Source of the DNA: Odiellus spinosus
Lineage: Eukaryota; Arthropoda; Arachnida; Opiliones; Phalangiidae
Assembly (NCBI GenBank): GCA_963920705.1
Contig: CAWUCO010000206.1
Span: 62,001-126,000, forward strand
Length of the DNA: 64,000 nt
Reading direction: 5' to 3'
The notes under the pieces were generated by a model, which saw only the letters and a program-made list of their open reading frames with translations, ran no database searches and had not been told where the DNA came from. Below are positions 37,617 through 51,000 of the stretch, in pieces. Position 1 is the first letter of the stretch; the number at the start of each line of letters is the position of its first letter. Made by a program: the position numbers and the translations under genes.

Positions 37617-39146
37617 TTGCAATTTAGACAAAACCAAAGTCATTCGAAAGAGCAATTAATGGACAGTCTAAATAACAAGAGTTTTCAAAAATCCGTTGAA
37701 AAACAAGAAAAATATGGCCAATTCAAGAAATCATACAATATCAAAATAGTCAAATTTCAGATTTTAAAAATTCGCTTTTTGATATTAGATGCTTTTTGAA
37801 TTGTCCATATTTTATATGTTTTTCAACGGATTTTCCAAAACTCTTGTTTTTTAGATAGACCAATATTTGCTCTTTCGAGTGGTCTTAAAATTGTCTATAT
37901 CGCTTAAAAATCAAAAGTTTTGTGTCCATTTTAATCCAATAATCTTGGATTTTTAAGTGTTTTTGCTTAATTTTAACCAATTTTATATTTGTCACAATTT
38001 TGCAATTTAGACAAAACCAAAGTCATTCGAAAGAGCAATTAATGGACAGTCTAAATAACAAGAGTTTTCAAAAATCCGTTGAAAAACAAGAAAAATATGG
38101 CCAATTCAAGAAATCATACAATATCAAATAGTCAAATTTCAGATTTTAAAAATTCGCTTTTTGATATTAGATGTTTTTTGAATTGGCTATATTTTCCAGG
38201 TTTTTCAACGGATTTTCCAAAACTCTTGTTTTTTAGATAGACCAATATTTGCTCTTTCGAGTAGTCTTAATTTTGTCTAAATCGCTTAAAAATCAAAAGT
38301 TTTGTGTCCAATTGAATCCAATAATCTTGGATTTTTAAGTGTTTTTGCTTAATTTTAACCAATTTTATATTTGTCACAATTTTGCAATTTAGACAAAACC
38401 AAAGTCATTCGAAAGAGCAATTAATGGACAGTCTAAATAACAAGAGTTTTCAAAAATCCGTTGAAAAACAAGAAAAATATGGCCAATTCAAGAAATCATA
38501 CAATATCAAAATAGTCAAATTTCAGATTTTAAAAATTCGCTTTTTGATATTAGATGCTTTTTGAATTGTCCATATTTTATATGTTTTTCAACGGATTTTC
38601 CAAAACTCTTGTTTTTTAGATAGACCAATATTTGCTCTTTCGAGTGGTCTTAAAATTGTCTATATCGCTTAAAAATCAAAAGTTTTGTGTCCATTTTAAT
38701 CCAATAATCTTGGATTTTTAAGTGTTTTTGCTTAATTTTAACCAATTTTATATTTGTCACAATTTTGCAATTTAGACAAAACCAAAGTCATTCGAAAGAG
38801 CAATTAATGGACAGTCTAAATAACAAGAGTTTTCAAAAATCCGTTGAAAAACAAGAAAAATATGGCCAATTCAAGAAATCATACAATATCAAATAGTTTA
38901 ATTTCAGATTTTAAAAATTCGCTTTTTGATATTAGATGTTTTTTGAATTGGCTATATTTTCCAGGTTTTTCAACGGATTTTCCAAAACTCTTGTTTTTTA
39001 GATAGACCAATATTTGCTCTTTCGAGTAGTCTTAATTTTGTCTAAATCGCTTAAAAATCAAAAGTTTTGTGTCCAATTGAATCCAATAATCTTGGATTTT
39101 TAAGTGTTTTTGCTTAATTTTAACCAATTTTATATTTGTCACAATT
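37617..39146 (+). repeat. Dimer higher-order repeat x2 (765 bp period)
   Basis: Units 37617-38381 and 38382-39146. The first member has GATGC, TTTTATATG and TTAAAATTGTCTATATCGC. The second has the 1-base loss ATATCAAATAG, GGCTATATTTTCCAGG and GTCCAATTGAATCC. The second unit alone has ATAGTTTAATTTC near 38894. Confidence 0.88.
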
Positions 39147-40295
39147 TTGCAATTTAGACAAAACCAAAGTCATTCGAAAGAGCAATTAATGGACAGTCTA
39201 AATAATAAGAGTTTTCAAAAATCCGTTGAAAAACAAGAAAAATATGGCCAATTCAAGAAATCATAGAATATCAAAATAGTCAAATTTCAGATTTTCAAAA
39301 TTCGCTTCTTGATATTAGATGTTTTTTGAATTGTCCATATTTTCCATGTTTTTCAACGGATTTTCCAAAACTCTTGATTTTCAGATGGACCAATATTTGC
39401 TCTTTCGATTGGTCTTAATTTTGTCTATATCGCTTTAAAATCAAAAGTTTTGTGTCCATTTTAATCCAATAATCTTGGATTTTTAAGTGTTTTTGCTTAA
39501 TTTTAACCAATTTTATATTTGTCACAATTTTGCAATTTAGACAAAACCAAAGTCATTCGAAAGAGCAATTAATGGACAGTCTAAATAACAAGAGTTTTCA
39601 AAAATCCGTTGAAAAACAAGAAAAATATGGCCAATTCAAGAAATCATACAATATCAAAATAGTCAAATTTCAGATTTTAAAAATTCGCTTTTTGATATTA
39701 GATGTTTTTTGAATTGTCCATATTTTCCATGTTTTTCAACGGATTTTCCAAAACTTTTGTTTTTAAGATAGACCAATATTTGCTCTTTCGAGTAGTCTTA
39801 ATTTTGTCTAAATCGCTTAAAAATCAAAAGTTTTGTGTCCATTTGAATCCAATAATCTTGGATTTTTAAGTGTTTTTGCTTAATTTTAACCAATTTTATA
39901 TTTGTCACAATTTTGCAATTTAGACAAAACCAAAGTCATTCGAAAGAGCAATTAATGGACAGTCTAAATAATAAAAGTTTTCAAAAATCCGTTGAAAAAC
40001 AAGAAAAATATGGCCAATTCAAGAAATCATAGAATATCAAAATAGTCAAATTTCAGATTTTAAAAATTCGCTTTTTGATATTAGATTCTTTTTGAATTGT
40101 CCGTAATTTTCTTGTTTTTCAAAGGATTTTCCAAAACTCTTGATTTTCAGATAGACCAATATTTGCTCTTTCGAGTGGTCTTAATTTTGTCTAAATCGCT
40201 TAAAAATCAAAAGTTTTGTGTCCATTTTAATCCAATAATCTTGGATTTTTAAGTGTTTTTGCTTTATTTTAACCAATTTTATATTTGTCACAATT
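39147..40295 (+). repeat. Three forward monomers without a clear higher-order partner
   Basis: Monomers at 39147, 39530 and 39913. Private changes include TTCGCTTCTTGAT near 39302, CAGATGGACC near 39384, AAAACTTTTGTTTTTAAG near 39750 and GTCCGTAATTTTCTTG near 40100 followed by CAAAGGATTTT. Confidence 0.7.
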
Positions 40296-43200
40296 TTGCA
40301 ATTTAGACAAAACCAAAGTCATTCGAAAGAGCAATTAATGGACAGTCTAAATAACAAGAGTTTTCAAAAATCCGTTGAAAAACAAGAAAAATATGGCCAA
40401 TTCAAGAAATCATACAATATCAAAATAGTCAAATTTCAGATTTTAAAAATTCGCTTTTGGATATTAGATGTTTTTTGAATTGTCCATATTTTCCATGTTT
40501 TTCAACGGATTTTCCAAAACTCTTGATTTTCAGATAGACCAATATTTGCTCTTTCGCGTGGTCTTAATTTTGTCTAAATCGCTTAAAAATCAAAAGTTTT
40601 GTGTCCATTTTAATCCAATAATCTTAAATTTTTAAGTGTTTTTGCTTTATTTTAACCGATTTTATATTTGTCACAATTTTGCAATTTAGACAAAACCAAA
40701 GTCATTCGAAAGAGCAATTAATGGACAGTCTAAATAACAAGAGTTTTCAAAAATCCGTTGAGAAACAAGAAAAATATGGCCAATTCAAGAAATCATAGAA
40801 TATCAAAATAGTCAAATTTCAGATTTTCAAAATTCGCTTTTTGATATTAGATGCTTTTTGAATTGTCCATATTTTCCATGTTTTTCAACGGATTTTCCAA
40901 AACTCTTGATTTTCAGATAGACCAATATTTGCTCTTTCGAGTAGTCTTAATTTTGTCTAAATCGCTTAAAAATCCAAAGTTTTGTGTCCATTTTAATCCA
41001 ATAATCTTGGATTTTTAAGTGTTTTTGCTTTATTTTAACCAATTTTATATTTGTCACAATTTTGCAATTTAGACAAAACCAAAGTCATTCGAAAGAGCAA
41101 TTAATGGACAGTCTAAATAACAAGAGTTTTCAAAAATCCGTTGAAAAACAAGAAAAATATGGCCAATTCAAGAAATCATACAATATCAAAATAGTCAAAT
41201 TTCAGATTTTAAAAATTCGCTTTTGGATATTAGATGTTTTTTGAATTGTCCATATTTTCCATGTTTTTCAACGGATTTTCCAAAACTCTTGATTTTCAGA
41301 TAGACCAATATTTGCTCTTTCGAGTGGTCTTAATTTTGTCTAAATCGCTTAAAAATCAAAAGTTTTGTGTCCATTTGAATCCAATAATCTTGGATTTTTA
41401 AGCGTTTTTGCTTAATTTTAACCAATTTTATATTGGTCACAATTTTGCAATTTAGACAAAACCAAAGTCATTCGAAAGAGCAATTAATGGACAGTCTAAA
41501 TAACAAGAGTTTTCAAAAATCCGTTGAAAAACAAGAAAAATATGGCCAATTCAAGAAATCATACAATATCAAAATAGTCAAATTTCAGATTTTAAAAATT
41601 CGCTTTTTGATATTAGATGTTTTTTGAATTGTCCATATTTTCCATGTTTTTCAACGGATTTTCCAAAACTCTTGATTTTCAGATAGACCAATATTTGCTC
41701 TTTCGAGTAGTCTTAATTTTGTCTAAATCGCTTAAAAATCAAAAGTTTTGTGTCCATTTTAATCCAATAATCTTGGATTTTTAAGTGTTTTTGCTTTATT
41801 TTAACCAATTTTATATTTGTCACAATTTTGCAATTTAGACAAAAACAAAGTCATTCGAAAGAGCAATTAATGGACAGTCTAAATAACAAGAGTTTTCAAA
41901 AATCCGTTGAAAAACAAGAAAAATATGGCCAATTCAAGAAATCATACAATATCAAAATAGTCAAATTTCAGATTTTCAAAATTCGCTTTTTGATATTAGA
42001 TGCTTTTTGAATTGTCCATATTTTCCATGTTTTTCAACGGATTTTCCAAAACTCTTGATTTTCAGATAGACCAATATTTGCTCTTTCGCGTGGTCTTAAT
42101 TTTGTCTAAATCGCTTAAAATTCAAAAGTTTTGTGTCCATTTTAATCCAATAATCTTGGATTTTTAAGTGTTTTTGCTTTATTTTAACCAATTTTATATT
42201 TGTCACAATTTTGCAATTTAGACAAAACCAAAGTCATTCGAAAGAGCAATTAATGGACAGTCTAAATAACAAGAGTTTTCAAAAATCCGTTGAAAAACAA
42301 GAAAAATATGGCCAATTCAAGAAATCATAGAATATCAAAATAGTCAAATTTCAGATTTTCAAAATTCGCTTTTTGATATTAGATGCTTTTTGAATTGTCC
42401 ATATTTTCCATGTTTTTCAACGGATTTTCCAAAACTCTTGATTTTCAGATAGACCAATATTTGCTCTTTCGAGTAGTCTTAATTTTGTCTAAATCGCTTA
42501 AAAATCCAAAGTTTTGTGTCCATTTTAATCCAATAATCTTGGATTTTTAAGTGTTTTTGCTTTATTTTAACCAATTTTATATTTGTCACAATTTTGCAAT
42601 TTAGACAAACCCAAAGTCATTCGAAAGAGCAATTAATGGACAGTCTAAATAACAAGAGTTTTCAAAAATCCGTTGAAAAACAAGAAAAATATGGCCAATT
42701 CAAGAAATCATACAATATCAAAATAGTCAAATTTCAGATTTTAAAAATTCGCTTTTGGATATTAGATGTTTTTTGAATTGTCCATATTTTCCATGTTTTT
42801 CAACGGATTTTCCAAAACTCTTGATTTTCAGATAGACCAATATTTGCTCTTTCGAGTGGTCTTAATTTTGTCTAAATCGCTTAAAAATCAAAAGTTTTGT
42901 GTCCATTTGAATCCAATAATCTTGGATTTTTAAGCGTTTTTGCTTAATTTTAACCAATTTTATATTGGTCACAATTTTGCAATTTAGACAAAACCAAAGT
43001 CATTCGAAAGAGCAATTAATGAACAGTCTAAATAACAAGAGTTTTCAAAAATCCGTTGAAAAACAAGAAAAATATGGCCAATTCAAGAAATCATACAATA
43101 TCAAAATAGTCAAACTTCAGATTTTAAAAATTCGCTTTTTGATATTAGATGTTTTTTGAATTGTCCATATTTTCCATGTTTTTCAACGGATTTTCCAAAA

Positions 43201-44125
43201 CTCTTGTTTTTTAGATAGACCAATATTTGCACTTTTGAGTGGTCTTAATTTTGTCTATATCGCTTAAAAATCATAAGTTTTGTGTTCATTTTAATCCAAT
43301 AATCTTGAATTTTTAAGTGTTTTTGCTTAATTTTAACCAATTTTATATTTGTCACAATTTTGCAATTTAGACAAAACCAAAGTCATTCGAAAGAGCAATT
43401 AATGGACAGTCTAAATAATAAGAGTTTTCAAAAATCCGTTGAAAAACAAGAAAAATATGGCCAATTCTAGAAATCATACAATATCAAAATAGTCAAATTT
43501 CAGATTTTAAAAATTCGCTTTTTGATATTAGATGTTTTTTGAATTGTCCATATTTTCCATGTTTTTCAACGGATTTTCCAAAACTCTTGATTTTCAGATA
43601 GACCAATATTTGCTCTTTCGAGTGGTCTTAATTTTGTCTAAATCGCTTAAAAATCAAAAGTTTTGTGTCCATTTGAATCCTATAATCTTGGATTTTTAAG
43701 CGTTTTTGCTTAATTTTAACCAATTTTATATTTGTCACAATTTTGCAATTTAGACAAAACCAAAGTCATTCGAAAGAGCAATTAATGGACAGTCTAAATA
43801 ACAAGAGTTTTCAAAAATCCGTTGAAAAACAAGAAAAATATGGCCAATTCAAGAAATCATACAATATCAAAATAGTCAAATTTCAGATTTTCAAAATTCG
43901 CTTTTTGATATTAGATGCTTTTTGAATTGTCCATATTTTCCATGTTTTTCAACGGATTTTCCAAAACTCTTGATTTTCAGATAGACCAATATTTGCTCTT
44001 TCGAGTAGTCTTAATTTTGTCTAAATCGCTTAAAAATCCAAAGTTTTGTGTCCATTTTAATCCAATAATCTTGGATTTTTAAGTGTTTTTGCTTTATTTT
44101 AACCAATTTTATATTTGTCACAATT
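40296..44125 (+). repeat. Tetramer higher-order repeat (1532 bp), two units plus a half unit
   Basis: Full units are 41062-42593 and 42594-44125; 40296-41061 matches the second half of a unit. Markers are CTTTTGGATATT in the first member (41062, 42594 and again 44126; also in 40296), the TATTGGTCAC linker before the second (41445, 42977), CTTTCGCGTGG after the third (41828, also after 40296) and AAAAATCCAAAG after the last (near 40971, 42503 and 44035, 1532 bp apart). The third member of the second unit has been replaced by a TTCTAGAAATC-type monomer (43360). Confidence 0.82.
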
Positions 44126-44310
44126 TTGCAATTTAGACAAAACCAAAGTCATTCGAAAGAGCAATTAATGGACAGTCTAAATAACAAGAGTTTTCAAAAA
44201 TCCGTTGAAAAACAAGAAAAATATGGCCAATTCAAGAAATCATACAATATCAAAATAGTCAAATTTCAGATTTTAAAAATTCGCTTTTGGATATTAGATG
44301 TTTTTTGAAT

Positions 44311-44552
44311 TGTCCATATTTTCCATGTTTTTCAACGGATTTTCCAAAACTCTTGATTTTCAGATAGACCAATATTTGCTTTTTCGAGTAGTCTTAATTT
44401 TGTCTAAATCGCTTAAAAATCAAAAGTTTTTTGTCCATATTTTCCATGTTTTTCAACGGATTTTCCAAAACTCTTGATTTTCAGATAGACCAATATTTGC
44501 TCTTTCGAGTGGTCTTAATTTTGTCTAAATCGCTTAAAAATCAAAAGTTTTG
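44311..44552 (+). repeat. 121 bp partial-monomer tandem duplication
   Basis: TGTCCATATTTTCCATG begins at 44311 and again at 44432, so a 121 bp piece (a2 end through the first part of the linker) occurs twice in tandem. The junction is AAAAGTTTTTTGTCCATATT, joining the linker to a2 at a short shared T-run plus TGTCC. The anchor step here is 504 (44126 to 44630) instead of 383. This is the only place I found where the array slips by something other than whole monomers or a few bases. Confidence 0.9.
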
Positions 44553-44629
44553 TGTCCATTTGAATCCAATAATCTTGGATTTTTAAGTGTTTTTGCTTTA
44601 TTTTAACCAATTTTATATTTGTCACAATT

Positions 44630-47310
44630 TTGCAATTTAGACAAAACCAAAGTCATTCGAAATAGCAATTAATGGACAGTCTAAATAACAAGAGTTTTCA
44701 AAAATCCGTTGAAAAACAAGAAAAATATGGCCAATTCAAGAAATCATACAATATCAAAATAGTCAAATTTCAGATTTTCAAAATTCTCTTTTTGATATTA
44801 GATGCTTTTTGAATTGTCCATATTTTCCATGTTTTTCAACGGATTTTCCAAAACTCTTGTTTTTTAGATAGACCAATATTTGCTCTTTTGAGTGGTCTTA
44901 ATTTTGTCTATATCGCTTAAAAATCATAAGTTTTGTGTCCATTTTAATCCAATAATCTTGGATTTTTAAGTGTTTTTGCTTAATTTTAACCAATTTTATA
45001 TTTGTCACAATTTTGCAATTTAGACAAAACCAAAGTCATTCGAAAGAGCAATTAATGGACAGTCTAAATAATAAGAGTTTTCAAAAATCCGTTGAAAAAC
45101 AAGAAAAATATGGCCAATTCTAGAAATCATACAATATCAAAATAGTCAAATTTCAGATTTTAAAAATTCGCTTTTTGATATTAGATGTTTTTTGAATTGT
45201 CCATATTTTCCATGTTTTTCAACGGATTTTCCAAAACTCTTGATTTTCAGATTGACCAATATTTGCTCTTTCGAGTGGTCTTAATTTTGTCTAAATCGCT
45301 TAAAAATCAAAAGTTTTGTGTCCATTTGAATCCAATAATCTTGGATTTTTAAGCGTTTTTGCTTTATTTTAACCAATTTTATATTTGTCACAATTTTGCA
45401 ATTTAGACAAAACCAAAGTCATTCGAAAGAGCAATTAATGCACAGTCTAAATAACAAGAGTTTTCAAAAATCCGTTGAAAAACAAGAAAAATATGGCCAA
45501 TTCAAGAAATCATACAATATCAAAATAGTCAAATTTCAGATTTTCAAAATTCTCTTTTTGATATTAGATGCTTTTTGAATTGTCCATATTTTCCATGTTT
45601 TTCAACGGATTTTCCAAAACTCTTGTTTTTTAGATAGACCAATATTTGCTCTTTTGAGTGGTCTTAATTTTGTCTATATCGCTTAAAAATCATAAGTTTT
45701 GTGTTCATTTTAATCCAATAATCTTGGATTTTTAAGTGTTTTTGCTTAATTTTAACCAATTTTATATTTGTCACAATTTTGCAATTTAGACAAAACCAAA
45801 GTCATTCGAAAGAGCAATTAATGGACAGTCTAAATAACAAGAGTTTTCAAAAATCCGTTGAAAAACAAGAAAAATATGGCCAATTCAAGAAATCATACAA
45901 TATCAAAATAGTCAAATTTCAGATTTTCAAAATTCTCTTTTTGATATTAGATGCTTTTTGAATTGTCCATATTTTCCATGTTTTTCAACGGATTTTCCAA
46001 AACTCTTGTTTTTTAGATAGACCAATATTTGCTCTTTTGAGTGGTCTTAATTTTGTCTATATCGCTTAAAAATCATAAGTTTTGTGTCCATTTTAATCCA
46101 ATAATCTTGGATTTTTAAGTGTTTTTGCTTAATTTTAACCAATTTTATATTTGTCACAATTTTGCAATTTAGACAAAACCAAAGTCATTCGAAAGAGCAA
46201 TTAATGGACAGTCTAAATAATAAGAGTTTTCAAAAATCCGTTGAAAAACAAGAAAAATATGGCCAATTCTAGAAATCATACAATATCAAAATAGTCAAAT
46301 TTCAGATTTTAAAAATTCGCTTTTTGATATTAGATGTTTTTTGAATTGTCCATATTTTCCATGTTTTTCAACGGATTTTCCAAAACTCTTGATTTTCAGA
46401 TAGACCAATATTTGCTCTTTCGAGTGGTCTTAATTTTGTCTAAATCGCTTAAAAATCAAAAGTTTTGTGTCCATTTGAATCCAATAATCTTGGATTTTTA
46501 AGCGTTTTTGCTTTATTTTAACCAATTTTATATTTGTCACAATTTTGCAATTTAGACAAAACCAAAGTCATTCGAAAGAGCAATTAATGCACAGTCTAAA
46601 TAACAAGAGTTTTCAAAAATCCGTTGAAAAACAAGAAAAATATGGCCAATTCAAGAAATCATACAATATCAAAATAGTCAAATTTCAGATTTTCAAAATT
46701 CTCTTTTTGATATTAGATGCTTTTTGAATTGTCCATATTTTCCATGTTTTTCAACGGATTTTCCAAAACTCTTGTTTTTTAGATAGACCAATATTTGCTC
46801 TTTTGAGTGGTCTTAATTTTGTCTATATCGCTTAAAAATCATAAGTTTTGTGTTCATTTTAATCCAATAATCTTGGATTTTTAAGTGTTTTTGCTTAATT
46901 TTAACCAATTTTATATTTGTCACAATTTTGCAATTTAGACAAAACCAAAGTCATTCGAAAGAGCAATTAATGGACAGTCTAAATAATAAGAGTTTTCAAA
47001 AATCCGTTGAAAAACAAGAAAAATATGGCCAATTCTAGAAATCATACAATATCAAAATAGTCAAATTTCAGATTTTAAAAATTCGCTTTTTGATATTAGA
47101 TGTTTTTTGAATTGTCCATATTTTCCATGTTTTTCAACGGATTTTCCAAAACTCTTGATTTTCAGATAGACCAATATTTGCTCTTTCGAGTGGTCTTAAT
47201 TTTGTCTAAATCGCTTAAAAATCAAAAGTTTTGTGTCCATTTGAATCCTATAATCTTGGATTTTTAAGTGTTTTTGCTTTATTTTAACCAATTTTATATT
47301 TGTCACAATT
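44630..47310 (+). repeat. Trimer higher-order repeat x2 (1149 bp) plus one monomer
   Basis: Units 44630-45778 and 45779-46927 have the order: ATTCTCTTT/GATGC monomer, TTCTAGAAATC monomer, ATGCACAGTC monomer with TGTTCATTTT in the linker after it. A further TTCTAGAAATC monomer follows at 46928. The CATAAGTTTTGTG linker variant is common here and absent from the left array. Confidence 0.82.
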
Positions 47311-48076
47311 TTGCAATTTAGACAAAACCAAAGTCATTCGAAAGAGCAATTAATGGACAGTCTAAATAACAAAAGTTTTCAAAAATCCGTTGAAAAACAA
47401 GAAAAATATGGCCAATTCAAGAAATCATACAATATCAAAATAGTCAAATTTCAAATTTTAAAAATTCGCTTTTTGATATTAGATGTTTTTTGAATTGTCC
47501 ATATTTTCCATGTTTTTCAACGGATTTTCCAAAACTCTTGTTTTTTAGATAGACCAATATTTGCTCTTTCGAGTGGTGTTAATTTTGTCTAAATCGCTTA
47601 AAAATCAAAAGTTTTGTGTCCATTTGAATCCTATAATCTTGGATTTTTAAGTGTTTTTGCTTTATTTTAACCAATTTTATATTTGTCACAATTTTGCAAT
47701 TTAGACAAAACCAAAGTCATTCGAAAGAGCAATTAATGGACAGTCTAAATAACAAAAGTTTTCAAAAATCCGTTGAAAAACAAGAAAAATATGGCCAATT
47801 CAAGAAATCATACAATATCAAAATAGTCAAATTTCAAATTTTAAAAATTCGCTTTTTGATATTAGATGTTTTTTGAATTGTCCATATTTTCCATGTTTTT
47901 CAACGGATTTTCCAAAACTCTTGTTTTTTAGATAGACCAATATTTGCTCTTTCGAGTGGTGTTAATTTTGTCTAAATCGCTTAAAAATCAAAAGTTTTGT
48001 GTCCATTTGAATCCAATAATCTTGGATTTTTAAGTGTTTTTGCTTTATTTTAACCAATTTTATATTTGTCACAATT
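47311..48076 (+). repeat. Two consecutive almost identical monomers
   Basis: The copies at 47311 and 47694 share AACAAAAG, TTTCAAATTTTAAAAATTC (for TTTCAGATTTT) and GAGTGGTGTTAAT. Most neighbouring monomers differ at many more sites, so this is a very recent single-unit duplication. Confidence 0.82.
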
Positions 48077-51000
48077 TTGCAATTTAGACAAAAACAAAGT
48101 CATTCGAAAGAGCAATTAATGGACAGTCTAAATAACAAGAGTTTTCAAAAATCCGTTGAAAAACAAGAAAAATATGGCCAATTCAAGAAATCATACAATA
48201 TCAAAATAGTCAAATTTCAGATTTTAAAAATTCGCTTTTTGATATTAGATGTTTTTTGAATTGTCCATATTTTCCATGTTTTTCAACGGATTTTCCAAAA
48301 CTCTTGATTGTCAGATAGACCAATATTTGCTCTTTCGAGTGGTCTTAATTTTGTCTAAATCGCTTAAAAATCAAAAGTTTTGTGTCCATTTTAATCCAAT
48401 AATCTTGGATTTTTAAGTGTTTTTGCTTAATTTTAACCAATTTTATATTTGTCACAATTTTGCAATTTAGACAAAACCAAAGTCATTCGAAAGAGCAATT
48501 AATGGACAGTCTAAATAATAAGAGTTTTCAAAAATCCGTTGAAAAACAAGAAAAATATGGCCAATTCTAGAAATCATACAATATCAAAATAGTCAAATTT
48601 CAGATTTTAAAAATTCGCTTTTTGATATTAGATGTTTTTTGAATTGTCCATATTTTCCATGTTTTTCAACGGATTTTCCAAAACTCTTGATTTTCAGATA
48701 GACCAATATTTGCTCTTTCGAGTGGTCTTAATTTTGTCTAAATCGCTTAAAAATCAAAAGTTTTGTGTCCATTTGAATCCTATAATCTTGGATTTTTAAG
48801 CGTTTTTGCTTAATTTTAACCAATTTTATATTTGTCACAATTTTGCAATTTAGACAAAACCAAAGTCATTCGAAAGAGCAATTAATGGACAGTCTAAATA
48901 ACAAGAGTATTCAAAAATCCGTTGAAAAACAAGAAAAATATGGCCAATTCAAGAAATCATACAATATCAAAATAGTCAAATTTCAGATTTTCAAAATTCT
49001 CTTTTTGATATTAGATGCTTTTTGAATTGTCCATATTTTCCATGTTTTTCAACGGATTTTCCAAAACTCTTGTTTTTTAGATAGACCAATATTTGCTCTT
49101 TTGAGTGGTCTTAATTTTGTCTATATCGCTTAAAAATCATAAGTTTTGTGTTCATTTTAATCCAATAATCTTGGATTTTTAAGTGTTTTTGCTTAATTTT
49201 AACCAATTTTATATTTGTCACAATTTTGCAATTTAGACAAAACCAAAGTCATTCGAAAGAGCAATTAATGGACAGTCTAAATAATAAGAGTTTTCAAAAA
49301 TCCGTTGAAAAACAAGAAAAATATGGCCAATTCTAGAAATCATACAATATCAAAATAGTCAAATTTCAGATTTTAAAAATTCGCTTTTTGATATTAGATG
49401 TTTTTTGAATTGTCCATATTTTCCATGTTTTTCAACGGATTTTCCAAAACTCTTGATTTTCAGATAGACCAATATTTGCTCTTTCGAGTGGTCTTAATTT
49501 TGTCTCAATCGCTTAAAAATCAAAAGTTTTGTGTCCATTTGAATCCTATAATCTTGGATTTTTAAGCGTTTTTGCTTTATTTTAACCAATTTTATATTTG
49601 TCACAATTTTGCAATTTAGACAAAACCAAAGTCATTCGAAAGAGCAATTAATGGACAGTCTAAATAACAAAAGTTTTCAAAAATCCGTTGAAAAACAAGA
49701 AAAATATGGCCAATTCAAGAAATCATACAATATCAAAATAGTCAAATTTCAGATTTTAAAAATTCGCTTTTTGATATTAGATGTTTTTTGAATTGTCCAT
49801 ATTTTCCATGTTTTTCAACGGATTTTCCAAAACTCTTGTTTTTTAGATAGACCAATATTTGCTCTTTCGAGTGGTCTTAATTTTGTCTAAATCGCTTAAA
49901 AATCAAAAGTTTTGTGTCCATTTGAATCCAATAATCTTGGATTTTTAAGTGTTTTTGCTTAATTTTTACCAATTTTATATTTGTCACAATTTTGCAATTT
50001 AGACAAAACCAAAGTCATTCGAAAGAGCAATTAATGGACAGTCTAAATAATAAGAGTTTTCAAAAATCCGTTGAAAAACAAGAAAAATATGGCCAATTCT
50101 AGAAATCATACAATATCAAAATAGTCAAATTTCAGATTTTAAAAATTCGCTTTTTGATATTAGATGTTTTTTGAATTGTCCATATTTTCCATGTTTTTCA
50201 ACGGATTTTCCAAAACTCTTGATTTTCAGATAGACCAATATTTGCTCTTTCGAGTGGTCTTAATTTTGTCTAAATCGCTTAAAAATCAAAAGTTTTGTGT
50301 CCATTTGAATCCTATAATCTTGGATTTTTAAGCGTTTTTGCTTAATTTTAACCAATTTTATATTTGTCACAATTTTGCAATTTAGACAAAACCAAAGTCA
50401 TTCGAAAGAGCAATTAATGGACAGTCTAAATAACAAGAGTTTTCAAAAATCCGTTGAAAAACAAGAAAAATATGGCCAATTCAAGAAATCATACAATATC
50501 AAAATAGTCAAATTTCAGATTTTCAAAATTCGCTTTTTGATATTAGATGCTTTTTGAATTGTCCATATTTTCCATGTTTTTCAACGGATTTTCCAAAACT
50601 CTTGATTTTCAGATAGACCAATATTTGCTCTTTCGAGTGGTCTTAATTTTGTCTAAATCGCTTAAAAATCAAAAGTTTTGTGTCCATTTGAATCCTATAA
50701 TCTTGGATTTTTAAGCGTTTTTGCTTTATTTTAACCAATTTTATATTTGTCACAATTTTGCAATTTAGACAAAACCAAAGTCATTCGAAAGAGCAATTAA
50801 TGGACAGTCTAAATAACAAAAGTTTTCAAAAATCCGTTGAAAAACAAGAAAAATATGGCCAATTCAAGAAATCATACAATATCAAAATAGTCAAATTTCA
50901 GATTTTAAAAATTCGCTTTTTGATATTAGATGTTTTTTGAATTGTCCATATTTTCCATGTTTTTCAACGGATTTTCCAAAACTCTTGATTTTCAGATAGA

